Assembly: GCA_913056525.1 (NCBI GenBank)
Contig: CAJXLO010000016.1
Coordinates: 1 to 33,920, forward strand
Reading direction: 5' to 3'
Source: an uncultured Psychroflexus sp.
GTDB taxonomy: Bacteria > Bacteroidota > Bacteroidia > Flavobacteriales > Flavobacteriaceae
DNA: 33,920 bases
Below are positions 24,672-32,391 of this stretch, one piece after another (within the stretch, counting starts at the first letter, position 1; the number at the start of each line of letters is the position of its first letter). Both the position numbers and the translations under genes were made by a program. The notes under the pieces were generated by a model. It worked only from the letters and a program-made list of their open reading frames with translations. It was not told the DNA's origin and searched no databases.

Positions 24672-25730
24672 TTAGTCCAGTGATTTAACAACAGCTTTGG
24701 GTGCTTGTTTTTTTGATCCGTCAAAGCCTGTAACACCGCCTACGGTCGTGTATTTCATCACATATTTTTTATCCGGATGGATTCTTTGATAAGCACTTTG
24801 ACACATCATCGTGGCTTCGTGGAATCCGCAAAGGATCAGCTTGAGCTTTCCAGGGTAAGTGTTGACATCGCCAATAGCATAAATACCTGGAATATTGGTT
24901 TGATAATCTAAGGAGTTATCCACTTTAATGGCGTTCTTCTCTATTTCCAAACCCCAATCAGCAATTGGTCCTAATTTTGGGGAAAGACCAAAAAGCGGGA
25001 TGAAATGATCGGTAGGTAAATTAAATTCTTCTTTGGTATCGTTCTTTTGGATGGAAAGTGCTTCCACCTTTTCTTTGCCTTGGATAGCTGTGATCTCAGC
25101 GGGCGTGATCAGATCGATCTTCCCCATGTCTTTGAGTTCTTTAACGCGGTCAACGGATTCTAAGGCGCCTCGAAATTCATTTCTTCTATGGATGAGCGTG
25201 ACCTTACTGGCAATATCTGCCAGTACAATAGACCAGTCAAGAGCAGAATCGCCACCACCAGCGATCACGATATCCTGACCTTCAAATTCCTGAGGGTTCT
25301 TGACCATATAATGCACGCCGCGTTTCTCATAAAAATCCAGGTTTTCTAAAACGGGCTTTCTGGGCTCAAAGCTTCCAAGGCCGCCGGCAATGGCCACGAT
25401 AGGTGCTTCATGTTCCGTACCTTCATCCGTAGTGACAAGAAAGTTACCATTCTCTAATTTTTTTAGGTCCGTGGCCTTCTCTCCCAGTGTGAATCCGGGC
25501 TGGAACGGTTTGATCTGGTCCATCAGATTATCGACAAGTCCAGCGGCACTAACTTCTGGATAACCAGGAATATCATATATAGGTTTTTTTGGATAAAGCT
25601 CAGCTAATTGTCCACCGGGCTGCGGTAGTCCATCAATCAAATGGCATTTCAACTTCAACAATCCTGCCTCAAAGACCGTAAACAAACCGGTCGGGCCAGC
25701 TCCTATTATTAGAATGTCCGTTTTGATCAT
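24672..25730 (-). CDS. Ferredoxin--NADP+ reductase, thioredoxin-reductase-like type
   Basis: A 352-residue two-dinucleotide-domain flavoprotein. FAD binding: IIGAGPTGLFTVFEAG at the N-terminus and GIYAIGDVNTYPGKLKLI near residues 284-301. NADP binding: IVIAGGGDSALDWSIVLAD (about 150-168). It lacks the CxxC of thioredoxin reductase, as expected for the YumC-type ferredoxin reductase group, and has the group's C-terminal extension (TTVGGVTGFDG). It should reduce the ferredoxin encoded directly downstream. Upstream it follows nfu and mrp on the same strand after a 62-base gap that contains an inverted repeat. Confidence 0.92.
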   Translation of the reverse strand: MIKTDILIIGAGPTGLFTVFEAGLLKLKCHLIDGLPQPGGQLAELYPKKPIYDIPGYPEVSAAGLVDNLMDQIKPFQPGFTLGEKATDLKKLENGNFLVTTDEGTEHEAPIVAIAGGLGSFEPRKPVLENLDFYEKRGVHYMVKNPQEFEGQDIVIAGGGDSALDWSIVLADIASKVTLIHRRNEFRGALESVDRVKELKDMGKIDLITPAEITAIQGKEKVEALSIQKNDTKEEFNLPTDHFIPLFGLSPKLGPIADWGLEIEKNAIKVDNSLDYQTNIPGIYAIGDVNTYPGKLKLILCGFHEATMMCQSAYQRIHPDKKYVMKYTTVGGVTGFDGSKKQAPKAVVKSLD

Positions 25731-25758
25731 ATCTCAATTTTGCACAAATTTCTTTGAA

Positions 25759-25797
25759 CTTGATTTAATATACTATGACCTTTGTCATTAAATCAAG
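25759..25797 (-). repeat. Inverted repeat between nfu and the ferredoxin reductase gene
   Basis: CTTGATTTAAT (25759-25769) and ATTAAATCAAG (25787-25797) are a perfect 11-base inverted repeat around 17 bases, with an inner GAC/GTC pairing. It includes the nfu stop codon and ends 29 bases before the reductase ATG. Read on the minus strand it could be an AT-rich hairpin that limits read-through, or an operator. No strong T-run follows, so terminator function is uncertain. Confidence 0.55.
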
Positions 25798-26035
25798 CTT
25801 CTATATTGACTACTTTTTCTATTTGCGGTGCGTACTTCTTTATGGTGGTCTCCACACCGGATTTCAAGGTCATTTGGTTGACTGAACAATCCACACAAGT
25901 TCCCATTAATTGAACTTTTACCAATTTGTCGTCTTCTATATCGATGAGTGATATATCACCACCATCTGTTCTTAGAAAAGGTCTAATCTCTTCTAATGCC
26001 TTTTCCACATTGCTTTTTAGGTCTAGATCTTTCAT
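25793..26035 (-). CDS. NifU-type Fe-S scaffold domain protein
   Basis: An 80-residue stand-alone NifU C-terminal domain. FLRTDGGDISLIDIEDD opens the domain and CVDC (Cys47, Cys50) binds a [4Fe-4S] cluster at the interface of a dimer for transfer to target proteins. There is no HesB-like half, unlike E. coli NfuA. It starts two bases after the mrp stop, so it is co-transcribed with the Mrp/ApbC carrier, a functional pairing in cluster delivery. Confidence 0.93.
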   Translation of the reverse strand: MKDLDLKSNVEKALEEIRPFLRTDGGDISLIDIEDDKLVKVQLMGTCVDCSVNQMTLKSGVETTIKKYAPQIEKVVNIEA

Positions 26036-26037
26036 CT

Positions 26038-27186
26038 TTACTTTTTATTAACCGCACTACATCCGGCCATTGTTGTTATCTTTATAGCTTCAGTAGGCGG
26101 TAAGTTCTCGTTGCGTTTTACTAATTGCTCTACCGCGTTACGCGTTACCTCATCAAATTGTTCAGCTAATATCGTATCTTCCTGTAGTGCTGCAGGGCGT
26201 CCTACATCGCCACTTTCCCTTAAGCTTTGTACAAGTGGAACCTCTCCCAGGAAAGGGACTTTAAGATCTTCCGATAAATGCTTTGCGCCTTGTTCACCAA
26301 AAATGTAATATTTGTTATCGGGTAGTTCTTCCGGGGTGAAATAGGCCATGTTTTCCACTAATCCAAGTACTGGCACATTGATGCTTTCCTGATTGAACAT
26401 TGCCACAGCCTTCTTAGCATCGGCCAGGGCTACGACCTGTGGTGTACTTACGACCACTGATCCTGTTATCGGCATGGACTGCATGATAGATAAATGGATG
26501 TCGCCGGTGCCTGGCGGAAGATCTACCAGCAGGAAGTCCAGCTCACCCCAATCAGCATCGAATATCATTTGGTTCAAGGCTTTTGAGGCCATTGGTCCGC
26601 GCCATATAACAGCTTGATCGGGTTTGGTAAAGAATCCTATGGATAGCATCTTTACACCATAACTCTCTACCGGTTTCATTTTGGATTTGCCCTTCTTCTT
26701 GACTGAGAGAGGCTTTTCATCGGCCACGTCCAGCATGATCGGAATAGACGGCCCATAGATATCAGCATCGAGCAAGCCTACTTTAAAGTTCATTTTGGCC
26801 AGGCTGATGGCCAGATTTGTGGTTATCGTGGATTTCCCAACACCTCCTTTACCGGAAGCCACCGCGATGATATTTTGGATACCGGGAATAGGCTTCCCTT
26901 TTATCTCATTGGTCTTCTTTTCCTGTTTTTTAGGTTGATCAACTTTGATATTAACCTTTACCTTCGCCTTTTCATGAACATGCTCGTGGATAGCCTTCAT
27001 CACATCAACCTCTGCGCGTTTCTTAACATGTAAGGCTGGTGTGGCTAAAGTAAGGTCAACGATGACTTCATCGCCAAAGGTGTTTATGTTCTTAACGGCA
27101 CCACTTTCTACCATATCCTGACCTTCGCCAGCTATGGTTATCGTAGAAAGGGCTTTTTTAATCGCATTCTTATCGAGCTTGGTCAT
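26038..27186 (-). CDS. Mrp/ApbC/NBP35-type iron-sulfur carrier P-loop ATPase
   Basis: A 382-residue protein: an N-terminal MIP18/DUF59 domain (about 1-85), a linker, then a MinD/Mrp ATPase domain with the deviant Walker A GKGGVGKS (112-119), LLDADIYGPS and LLVDLPPGTGDIHLS. ApbC/NBP35 relatives bind a [4Fe-4S] cluster through a CxxC after ENM-x-YF; here the equivalent reads ENMAYFTPEELP, without cysteines. The only cysteine is near the end (MAGCSAVNKK). Coupling to nfu supports a role in Fe-S transfer. A TATATTTG box lies 29 bases before its start. Confidence 0.93.
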   Translation of the reverse strand: MTKLDKNAIKKALSTITIAGEGQDMVESGAVKNINTFGDEVIVDLTLATPALHVKKRAEVDVMKAIHEHVHEKAKVKVNIKVDQPKKQEKKTNEIKGKPIPGIQNIIAVASGKGGVGKSTITTNLAISLAKMNFKVGLLDADIYGPSIPIMLDVADEKPLSVKKKGKSKMKPVESYGVKMLSIGFFTKPDQAVIWRGPMASKALNQMIFDADWGELDFLLVDLPPGTGDIHLSIMQSMPITGSVVVSTPQVVALADAKKAVAMFNQESINVPVLGLVENMAYFTPEELPDNKYYIFGEQGAKHLSEDLKVPFLGEVPLVQSLRESGDVGRPAALQEDTILAEQFDEVTRNAVEQLVKRNENLPPTEAIKITTMAGCSAVNKK

Positions 27187-27214
27187 ATAATTTAGACTGC
27201 TTAAAAATTCATTA

Positions 27215-27222
27215 CAAATATA
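27215..27222 (-). promoter_or_regulatory. -7 box of the mrp-nfu operon
   Basis: The minus strand reads TATATTTG, an exact TAnnTTTG match, 29 bases before the ATG at 27186, in a 213-base gap with no other recognisable gene. Confidence 0.55.
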
Positions 27223-27399
27223 AGGTATATAAAAGATCTGTCGATTCTGAACGCTGATTTTACCATCGCGCTAACATTTGATCTTGATGTGTTTGTACAT
27301 ATGGAATTAAGTTTTCCATTTAAAATTGACCGATATAATTCAGTGAGGCTTCGCTTATTTTGTAGTTTGAACATCAATTCAACTTTACATTCATATGCT

Positions 27400-27708
27400 T
27401 TACCCGTTAGGTTGATGCTGTTGTAGATGATTGACCAGTGCATTGGCTTCCAGATGACCTGTTTTGCGCCAAACCATCTTTCCAAAGGAATAAATGACGA
27501 AAGTTGGTAGGCTCTTCACGCGTAAAGCTTCGGCTAGCGGCTGGTTCTTGTCAATATTGATCTTTACCACCTTGGCCTTATCTCCTAATGCTGCCGCAAC
27601 ATCCCTGAGGACAAGATGCACGTCCTTGCAATCATCATCCCATTCAGCATAGAAGTTGATCAAAACCGGGACTTTCCTTTCGTCAATGAGATGTCCGAAC
27701 TTGACCAT
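27400..27708 (-). CDS. Thioredoxin-fold protein with WDDDC in place of the active site
   Basis: A 102-residue single thioredoxin domain: LINFYAEW leads into residues 23-27 WDDDC where thioredoxin has WCGPC, then KVVKINIDKNQPLAEALRV and the cis-proline motif SLPTF (Pro68), and VIYSFGKMVWRKTGHL. Only the second cysteine (Cys27) survives, so disulfide exchange by the usual two-cysteine cycle is impossible; a monothiol, peroxidase or chaperone-like role is possible (inference). Full length and fold appear intact, so it is not an obvious pseudogene. It is a separate minus-strand gene between the RND operon and mrp. Confidence 0.83.
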   Translation of the reverse strand: MVKFGHLIDERKVPVLINFYAEWDDDCKDVHLVLRDVAAALGDKAKVVKINIDKNQPLAEALRVKSLPTFVIYSFGKMVWRKTGHLEANALVNHLQQHQPNG

Positions 27709-27744
27709 AAGGTTCGCTTTTAAATGGTAAAAATACTATAAAGG

Positions 27745-27777
27745 CTTGATATAACAAAACTTATCGTTTATATCAAG
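27745..27777 (-). repeat. Inverted repeat at the end of the RND pump gene, possible terminator
   Basis: CTTGATATAA (27745-27754) and TTATATCAAG (27768-27777) form a perfect 10-base inverted repeat with a 13-base loop. It includes the stop codon of the RND gene and lies before the thioredoxin gene on the minus strand. The T-run after the stem is weak (CCTTTATAG). Its outer arm resembles that of the repeat at 25759. Confidence 0.55.
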
Positions 27778-30700
27778 TTTTCCTGAACTTTAATCTGGCC
27801 CGGATGTTCAGATAGAACATCACTGGAACGACGATCAGCGTAAGGAAAGTAGCAAATATCAAACCAAATATGACCGTCCAGGCCAGCGGACCCCAGAATA
27901 TCACATTGTCGCCACCTATCCAAATATCCGGTGCATAATCCGTGAACAAGCCAAAGAAATCAATGTTCAAGCCTATCGCCAGGGGTATCAATCCCAAAAT
28001 AGTAGTGATCGCGGTGAGCAAAACTGGTCGCAAACGCGCTTTTCCCGCCTGAATGATCGATTCATAATATTGCGCCTTTGTGAGCGGTTCATCCTCAGCA
28101 ATTCCCACCTCTTCTTTCTTACGGTCGATAAGGATCTGCGTATAGTCTACCAGTACGATCGCATTGTTCACAACGATTCCGGCCAATGAGATGATTCCCA
28201 TCATGGTCATGATGATCACGAAGTCCATCTGGAAGATGCTCAATCCATAGAACACACCTGCCAAACTAAGAATAACCGATGATATGATGATCAATGGCTT
28301 AGAAAGAGAGTTGAATTGAGCTACGAGTATCAGCAAAATACCACCTAATGCAAGGAAAAGGGCTTTCGTGAGAAAATCTTGATTCTCCTGTTGCTTTTCC
28401 TGTTGTCCTGTGAACTCATAATCCAGGGACGCGTCAATCTCAAAACCTGATCGGAGTTCCGCTTTGATCTTATTGACGGTGGCTGTAGGGTTGTAGCCCT
28501 GTAGAACATTGGAATAGACAGTGATGACACGCTTTAGGTCTTCCCGTTTTATAGAGCTGAAAGTCGCTGAGTTCTTTTTGTCAACAAGCGTTGAAATAGG
28601 TACTTGCACCATTTGACCTTTATTATTCCTAAAGGTCACCGGCTGATTCATGACCGCACTTTCGTCATATCTATTTTCTTCATTAAAGCGAACATTGATC
28701 TCGTGATCATCATCACCATCCTTAAAAGTTGATGCTTCTTCGCCAAAGATGGAACGTCGAATAGTTCGTGCTACAAAACCAGTGGTCACACCCAGCTCGC
28801 CAGCTTTTTCTCTATCTACTTTTAATGCCAGTTCCGGTTTTTGTTTATTGACATCTATCTTTAAAGCTTCTATTCCTGGAACGCCTGAGCTGTTGATATA
28901 CCTTCTCATCCTTTCTGCTTCAGCTAACATCATTTCATAGTCCTCACCGGATATTTCTATGTTTATCTCATAGCCTTGTGGCGGACCGGCCTGGTCCTTT
29001 TCAACCGTTATAGAGGCTCCTGGAAATCCTTGTACAGCCTCTCTTACTTCGGTTAAAACCTTACTACTCTTTACGTTCCTGCGAAGCTTGAACTCTCGCA
29101 TCAAAAGCGTGATCTTCCCACGATGGGGCATTTCATTAGTGACGCCTTGATTCTTCTGTGGGTTCCCAGCTCCTTTACCAACCTGCGACACAGCGGACTC
29201 TACCATGAAGTTATAACCATCATCATTATATTTCTCAGCTACCTCAAAGACCTTCTGCTCTACTTTCTTGGTCAGTTCATTTGTTTTATAAATGCTGGTA
29301 CCTTCTGGATATTCTATATAGGTGATGATCTGGTTCGGTTGATTTTCGGGGAAGAAAAGCACATTGGGTTTAACGATACCTACCAGTACGAAAGAGGATA
29401 TAAGGACCGCGACCGTACCAAAGAAAGTGAAATAAGCACGTTTACCTGCCAGGGCAAATCTTAGATTGTTCTCATAGAAACGCTCGATCCTGGGTAATAA
29501 AGTGAACTGGAAAAAACTTATGCCTTTTGTAAGAACGTATTTATAGAACCATAATAACAATGCCGCCAGAATGCTCAGGTTCCCAAAACCTCTCATCCCC
29601 GCAGAATCTATACTGTAACCAGCGAGGACCAGAAGAATGCCCACGCTAAGAAGAATAAGGCTCCATCGGACCATCACTTGTTTATTGAGCGGTTTTTCCT
29701 TAGTCTTCATCAGCTGAGAAGTGAGCATCGAGTTGATCAAAAGCGCTACGACCAGGGATGATCCCAGTACGATGGACAAAGTAATAGGAAAATAGATCAT
29801 GAACTTCCCTATCGTGCCTGGCCATAAGCCTAAGGGGAAAAATGCCGCTAACGTTGTGGCCGTTGATGCGATGATAGGAAGTGCGATCTCTCCAACACCT
29901 TGTTTGGCCGCTTTGATCCTGGGAACGCCTTCTGCCATCAACCGGTAAACATTCTCTACGACAACGATACCATTATCAACCAGCATACCTAATCCCATGA
30001 CCAGGCCGAACAGTATCATGGTGTTCAAAGTATAACCCAGCCCGTTCAGGATGGCGAGCGATAATAACATAGATAGCGGTATCGCGACTCCTACGAACAA
30101 TGCATTCCTAAATCCCAGGAAGAACATTAATACGGTAACGACCAATATTACACCAAAGATGATATTATTGACCAGGTCGTTCACCTGATTGATCGTTCTT
30201 TTGGACTGGTCGTTGGTCAGCGAGATCTCAAGATCGGCCGGATAATGTTCGGCCAATGCCTTATCAGTTATCTTTGTGATTTCTTTTACCGCTTCCACCA
30301 TATTCTTTCCGGAACGCTTTTTCACGTTGATCGTTACTGTAGGTTCACCAAACTCTCTGGCAAAGGTGGTCGCATCTTTCTCATGGAAGTTCACATCAGC
30401 TATATCATCAAGATATACGGGGTTTCCACTTTCTTCCTTTACGACGATGTCCAGAAGCTCTTCTGGCTGGTCTATTTCTCCTTTTATCCGCACGTTCTTT
30501 TCTATGCCGTTACGGATCAATTCACCGCCTGATATTGTGGTGTTCTCTGCATTTATAGCAGATATGATGTTCTGGAAGCTCACCTTTGCAGCCGTCATCT
30601 TATAAATATCAACGGCAACCTCTACTTCCTTTTCATCAACACCGCGAATAGTAGCTTCCTTGATCTGTGGAAGTAGCTCGATCTTATCCTGAAGGTATTC

Positions 30701-31216
30701 TGCCTGGTCCTTTAATTTCTGAGAAGTATAATTCCCTTTGAAATTGATGTTTAAAATGGGCATCTCTTCAGAAATGTTCAGGTCAAAGACATTAGGTTCT
30801 ACTTTAGCTCCGTTATCTAAGGTGGGCCAGGTGGTTTCCGCTTTTACCTGGTCTACTTTGTCCTTGATCAATTGTTTAGCGAACTCTACATTGATGCTTT
30901 CCTCAAACTCCACCACGACCATGGAATAGTCCTGGAGTGAAGTGGAAGATATCTCTTTGACGGATTTTACGTTTTTGAATTCCTCTTCTAGCGGCTCAGT
31001 AATGAACTTTTCTATTTCTTTTACGGAACTTCCAGGATCAACAGAACTTACGTAAATTTCTTTTTGAACGATTTCCGGGAAAGATTCTCGTGGCATAGAA
31101 TAATATGCGGTAACGCCCAATACTAGAATAATGGCGATAGCAACGGATACCGTTAACTTGTTATCTATCGCCCAGGATGATAGGAAGAACTCGCGGTAAG
31201 TTTTCTTGTTGCTCAT
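27773..31216 (-). CDS. RND family efflux pump, inner membrane transporter
   Basis: A 1147-residue AcrB-type protein, slightly longer than AcrB. It has the RND layout: helix 1 (about 20-38), a porter domain from about 40-335 with YVSSVDPGSSVKEIEKFI, a membrane bundle with GLGMLVDNGIVVVENVYR (proton-relay Asp in helix 4), a second porter domain, and a C-terminal bundle with IISLAGIVVNNAIVLVDYTQ. It exports drugs, bile-type compounds or metals using the proton gradient. It is one base from the adaptor gene upstream and last in the TetR - tolC - adaptor - pump operon. Substrate cannot be told from sequence. Confidence 0.95.
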   Translation of the reverse strand: MSNKKTYREFFLSSWAIDNKLTVSVAIAIILVLGVTAYYSMPRESFPEIVQKEIYVSSVDPGSSVKEIEKFITEPLEEEFKNVKSVKEISSTSLQDYSMVVVEFEESINVEFAKQLIKDKVDQVKAETTWPTLDNGAKVEPNVFDLNISEEMPILNINFKGNYTSQKLKDQAEYLQDKIELLPQIKEATIRGVDEKEVEVAVDIYKMTAAKVSFQNIISAINAENTTISGGELIRNGIEKNVRIKGEIDQPEELLDIVVKEESGNPVYLDDIADVNFHEKDATTFAREFGEPTVTINVKKRSGKNMVEAVKEITKITDKALAEHYPADLEISLTNDQSKRTINQVNDLVNNIIFGVILVVTVLMFFLGFRNALFVGVAIPLSMLLSLAILNGLGYTLNTMILFGLVMGLGMLVDNGIVVVENVYRLMAEGVPRIKAAKQGVGEIALPIIASTATTLAAFFPLGLWPGTIGKFMIYFPITLSIVLGSSLVVALLINSMLTSQLMKTKEKPLNKQVMVRWSLILLSVGILLVLAGYSIDSAGMRGFGNLSILAALLLWFYKYVLTKGISFFQFTLLPRIERFYENNLRFALAGKRAYFTFFGTVAVLISSFVLVGIVKPNVLFFPENQPNQIITYIEYPEGTSIYKTNELTKKVEQKVFEVAEKYNDDGYNFMVESAVSQVGKGAGNPQKNQGVTNEMPHRGKITLLMREFKLRRNVKSSKVLTEVREAVQGFPGASITVEKDQAGPPQGYEINIEISGEDYEMMLAEAERMRRYINSSGVPGIEALKIDVNKQKPELALKVDREKAGELGVTTGFVARTIRRSIFGEEASTFKDGDDDHEINVRFNEENRYDESAVMNQPVTFRNNKGQMVQVPISTLVDKKNSATFSSIKREDLKRVITVYSNVLQGYNPTATVNKIKAELRSGFEIDASLDYEFTGQQEKQQENQDFLTKALFLALGGILLILVAQFNSLSKPLIIISSVILSLAGVFYGLSIFQMDFVIIMTMMGIISLAGIVVNNAIVLVDYTQILIDRKKEEVGIAEDEPLTKAQYYESIIQAGKARLRPVLLTAITTILGLIPLAIGLNIDFFGLFTDYAPDIWIGGDNVIFWGPLAWTVIFGLIFATFLTLIVVPVMFYLNIRARLKFRKT

Positions 31217-32386
31217 TTAATTGTTTTTTACTTTCACTTCTTGATCTTTCCTCAAGCCTTTTGCTCCTTCTATCACGATCTTATCTCCGGTCTTTATTCC
31301 TTTAATGATCTCTATTTCCCCGTTATGGCTCTTTCCTAGCTCTACCAGGGTCAGGTCTGCTTTGAGTTGTTCATTAGCATCTTCTTTGACCTTGAAGATG
31401 TAAGGCTCGCCAGAAGTGTTTTCCTGAAGGATACTTTCAGGGATGACAAAAGCCTTATCCTTATTATAGTTGTTTATGGTCAACTTCAAGACCATATTCG
31501 GCTTTAGTTGATGGTCAACATCCTTTGGGATGTCTATCCTAATCCTAAAACTTCTGTTAGATTCCTGGATCGTATTGGCCACTCTGGCAATGGTAGTTTC
31601 AAAGCTTATATCGCTTACTTTGCTACTGACCTTTACGGGTGTTCCTTTTCTTATGTTCCCCATGTAGTTCTCCGGAACCGATGCTTCTATGTAGAGTTGC
31701 TCGAGACTGGTCAACCTGACGATGGGCTTTGCGCCGGGTGTTGCCATTTCGCCTACTTCAGCAAGGAGATCATCTATTTCACCGTTAAAAGGTGCTCTTA
31801 GCACTGTCTTTTCCAGTTCTTTCCTTACCTGGGAAATGCTTTGTTTTAAAGAGTTGTATTCCGTCTCCGCTTGAAGGTATTCTATTTCAGAGCCTATGTT
31901 CTTCTCCCATAGACGCTTTCTGCGTTCATAAGTAGTCTTGGCCAGCCTTAATCTGTTCTTAAGCTCATCGATCCTTTCTGTCAGCCCTGCATCATCGATC
32001 TTTGCAATGATATCGCCTTGATTGACCACATCGCCTTCTTCCACATATATGTTCTTTATCATACCGGAAAACTCCGCGTTCAATAAAATGTTCTGGTCTG
32101 TAGTAACATCTCCCTGCACATTAAAAAAGGTCTTGAAGTTCTCTTTAGAGGCTTCCTCTACTTCCACGAGCCTTAAGTTCTCGTTCGGGTTAAGGGATTC
32201 GAGCTTAGCGGATATCTTTTTCAATTGAGCATTGATGGCGGCCTTTTCCTCTTGAAGGGAGTCCTTCATCGCACTTAGCTTATCGGTATCGGCTTGTTGT
32301 AGCAATTGCTCAGTGCTTTTTTTGCTATCTGATGAACAAGCTATTAGCACATGGCTTATTATTAAAATGATGAACAGGTTTCTCAT
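31217..32386 (-). CDS. RND efflux periplasmic adaptor (membrane fusion protein), lipoprotein
   Basis: A 389-residue adaptor. The signal peptide ends LIAC (Cys17), so it is anchored by lipid to the inner membrane. A coiled-coil segment (about 24-66), a lipoyl half with EEGDVVNQGDIIAKIDDAG (about 115-133), a helical hairpin, the second lipoyl half with LRAPFNGEIDDLLAEVGEM (about 195-213), and beta-barrel and membrane-proximal domains follow in order. It links the pump to the TolC channel. It begins six bases... downstream of the tolC stop (gap 5) and abuts the pump gene. Confidence 0.95.
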   Translation of the reverse strand: MRNLFIILIISHVLIACSSDSKKSTEQLLQQADTDKLSAMKDSLQEEKAAINAQLKKISAKLESLNPNENLRLVEVEEASKENFKTFFNVQGDVTTDQNILLNAEFSGMIKNIYVEEGDVVNQGDIIAKIDDAGLTERIDELKNRLRLAKTTYERRKRLWEKNIGSEIEYLQAETEYNSLKQSISQVRKELEKTVLRAPFNGEIDDLLAEVGEMATPGAKPIVRLTSLEQLYIEASVPENYMGNIRKGTPVKVSSKVSDISFETTIARVANTIQESNRSFRIRIDIPKDVDHQLKPNMVLKLTINNYNKDKAFVIPESILQENTSGEPYIFKVKEDANEQLKADLTLVELGKSHNGEIEIIKGIKTGDKIVIEGAKGLRKDQEVKVKNN

Positions 32387-32391
32387 AAGGC

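Noticed and set aside
27201-27485. 94-codon minus-strand frame
   Set aside because: It overlaps the end of the thioredoxin-fold gene in another frame, has no recognisable domain, and crosses the mrp promoter box, so it is treated as a chance frame.
30245-30605. Overlapping plus-strand frames opposite the RND pump gene
   Set aside because: They are antisense shadows of a gene with clear AcrB motifs and lack any domain or signal of their own.
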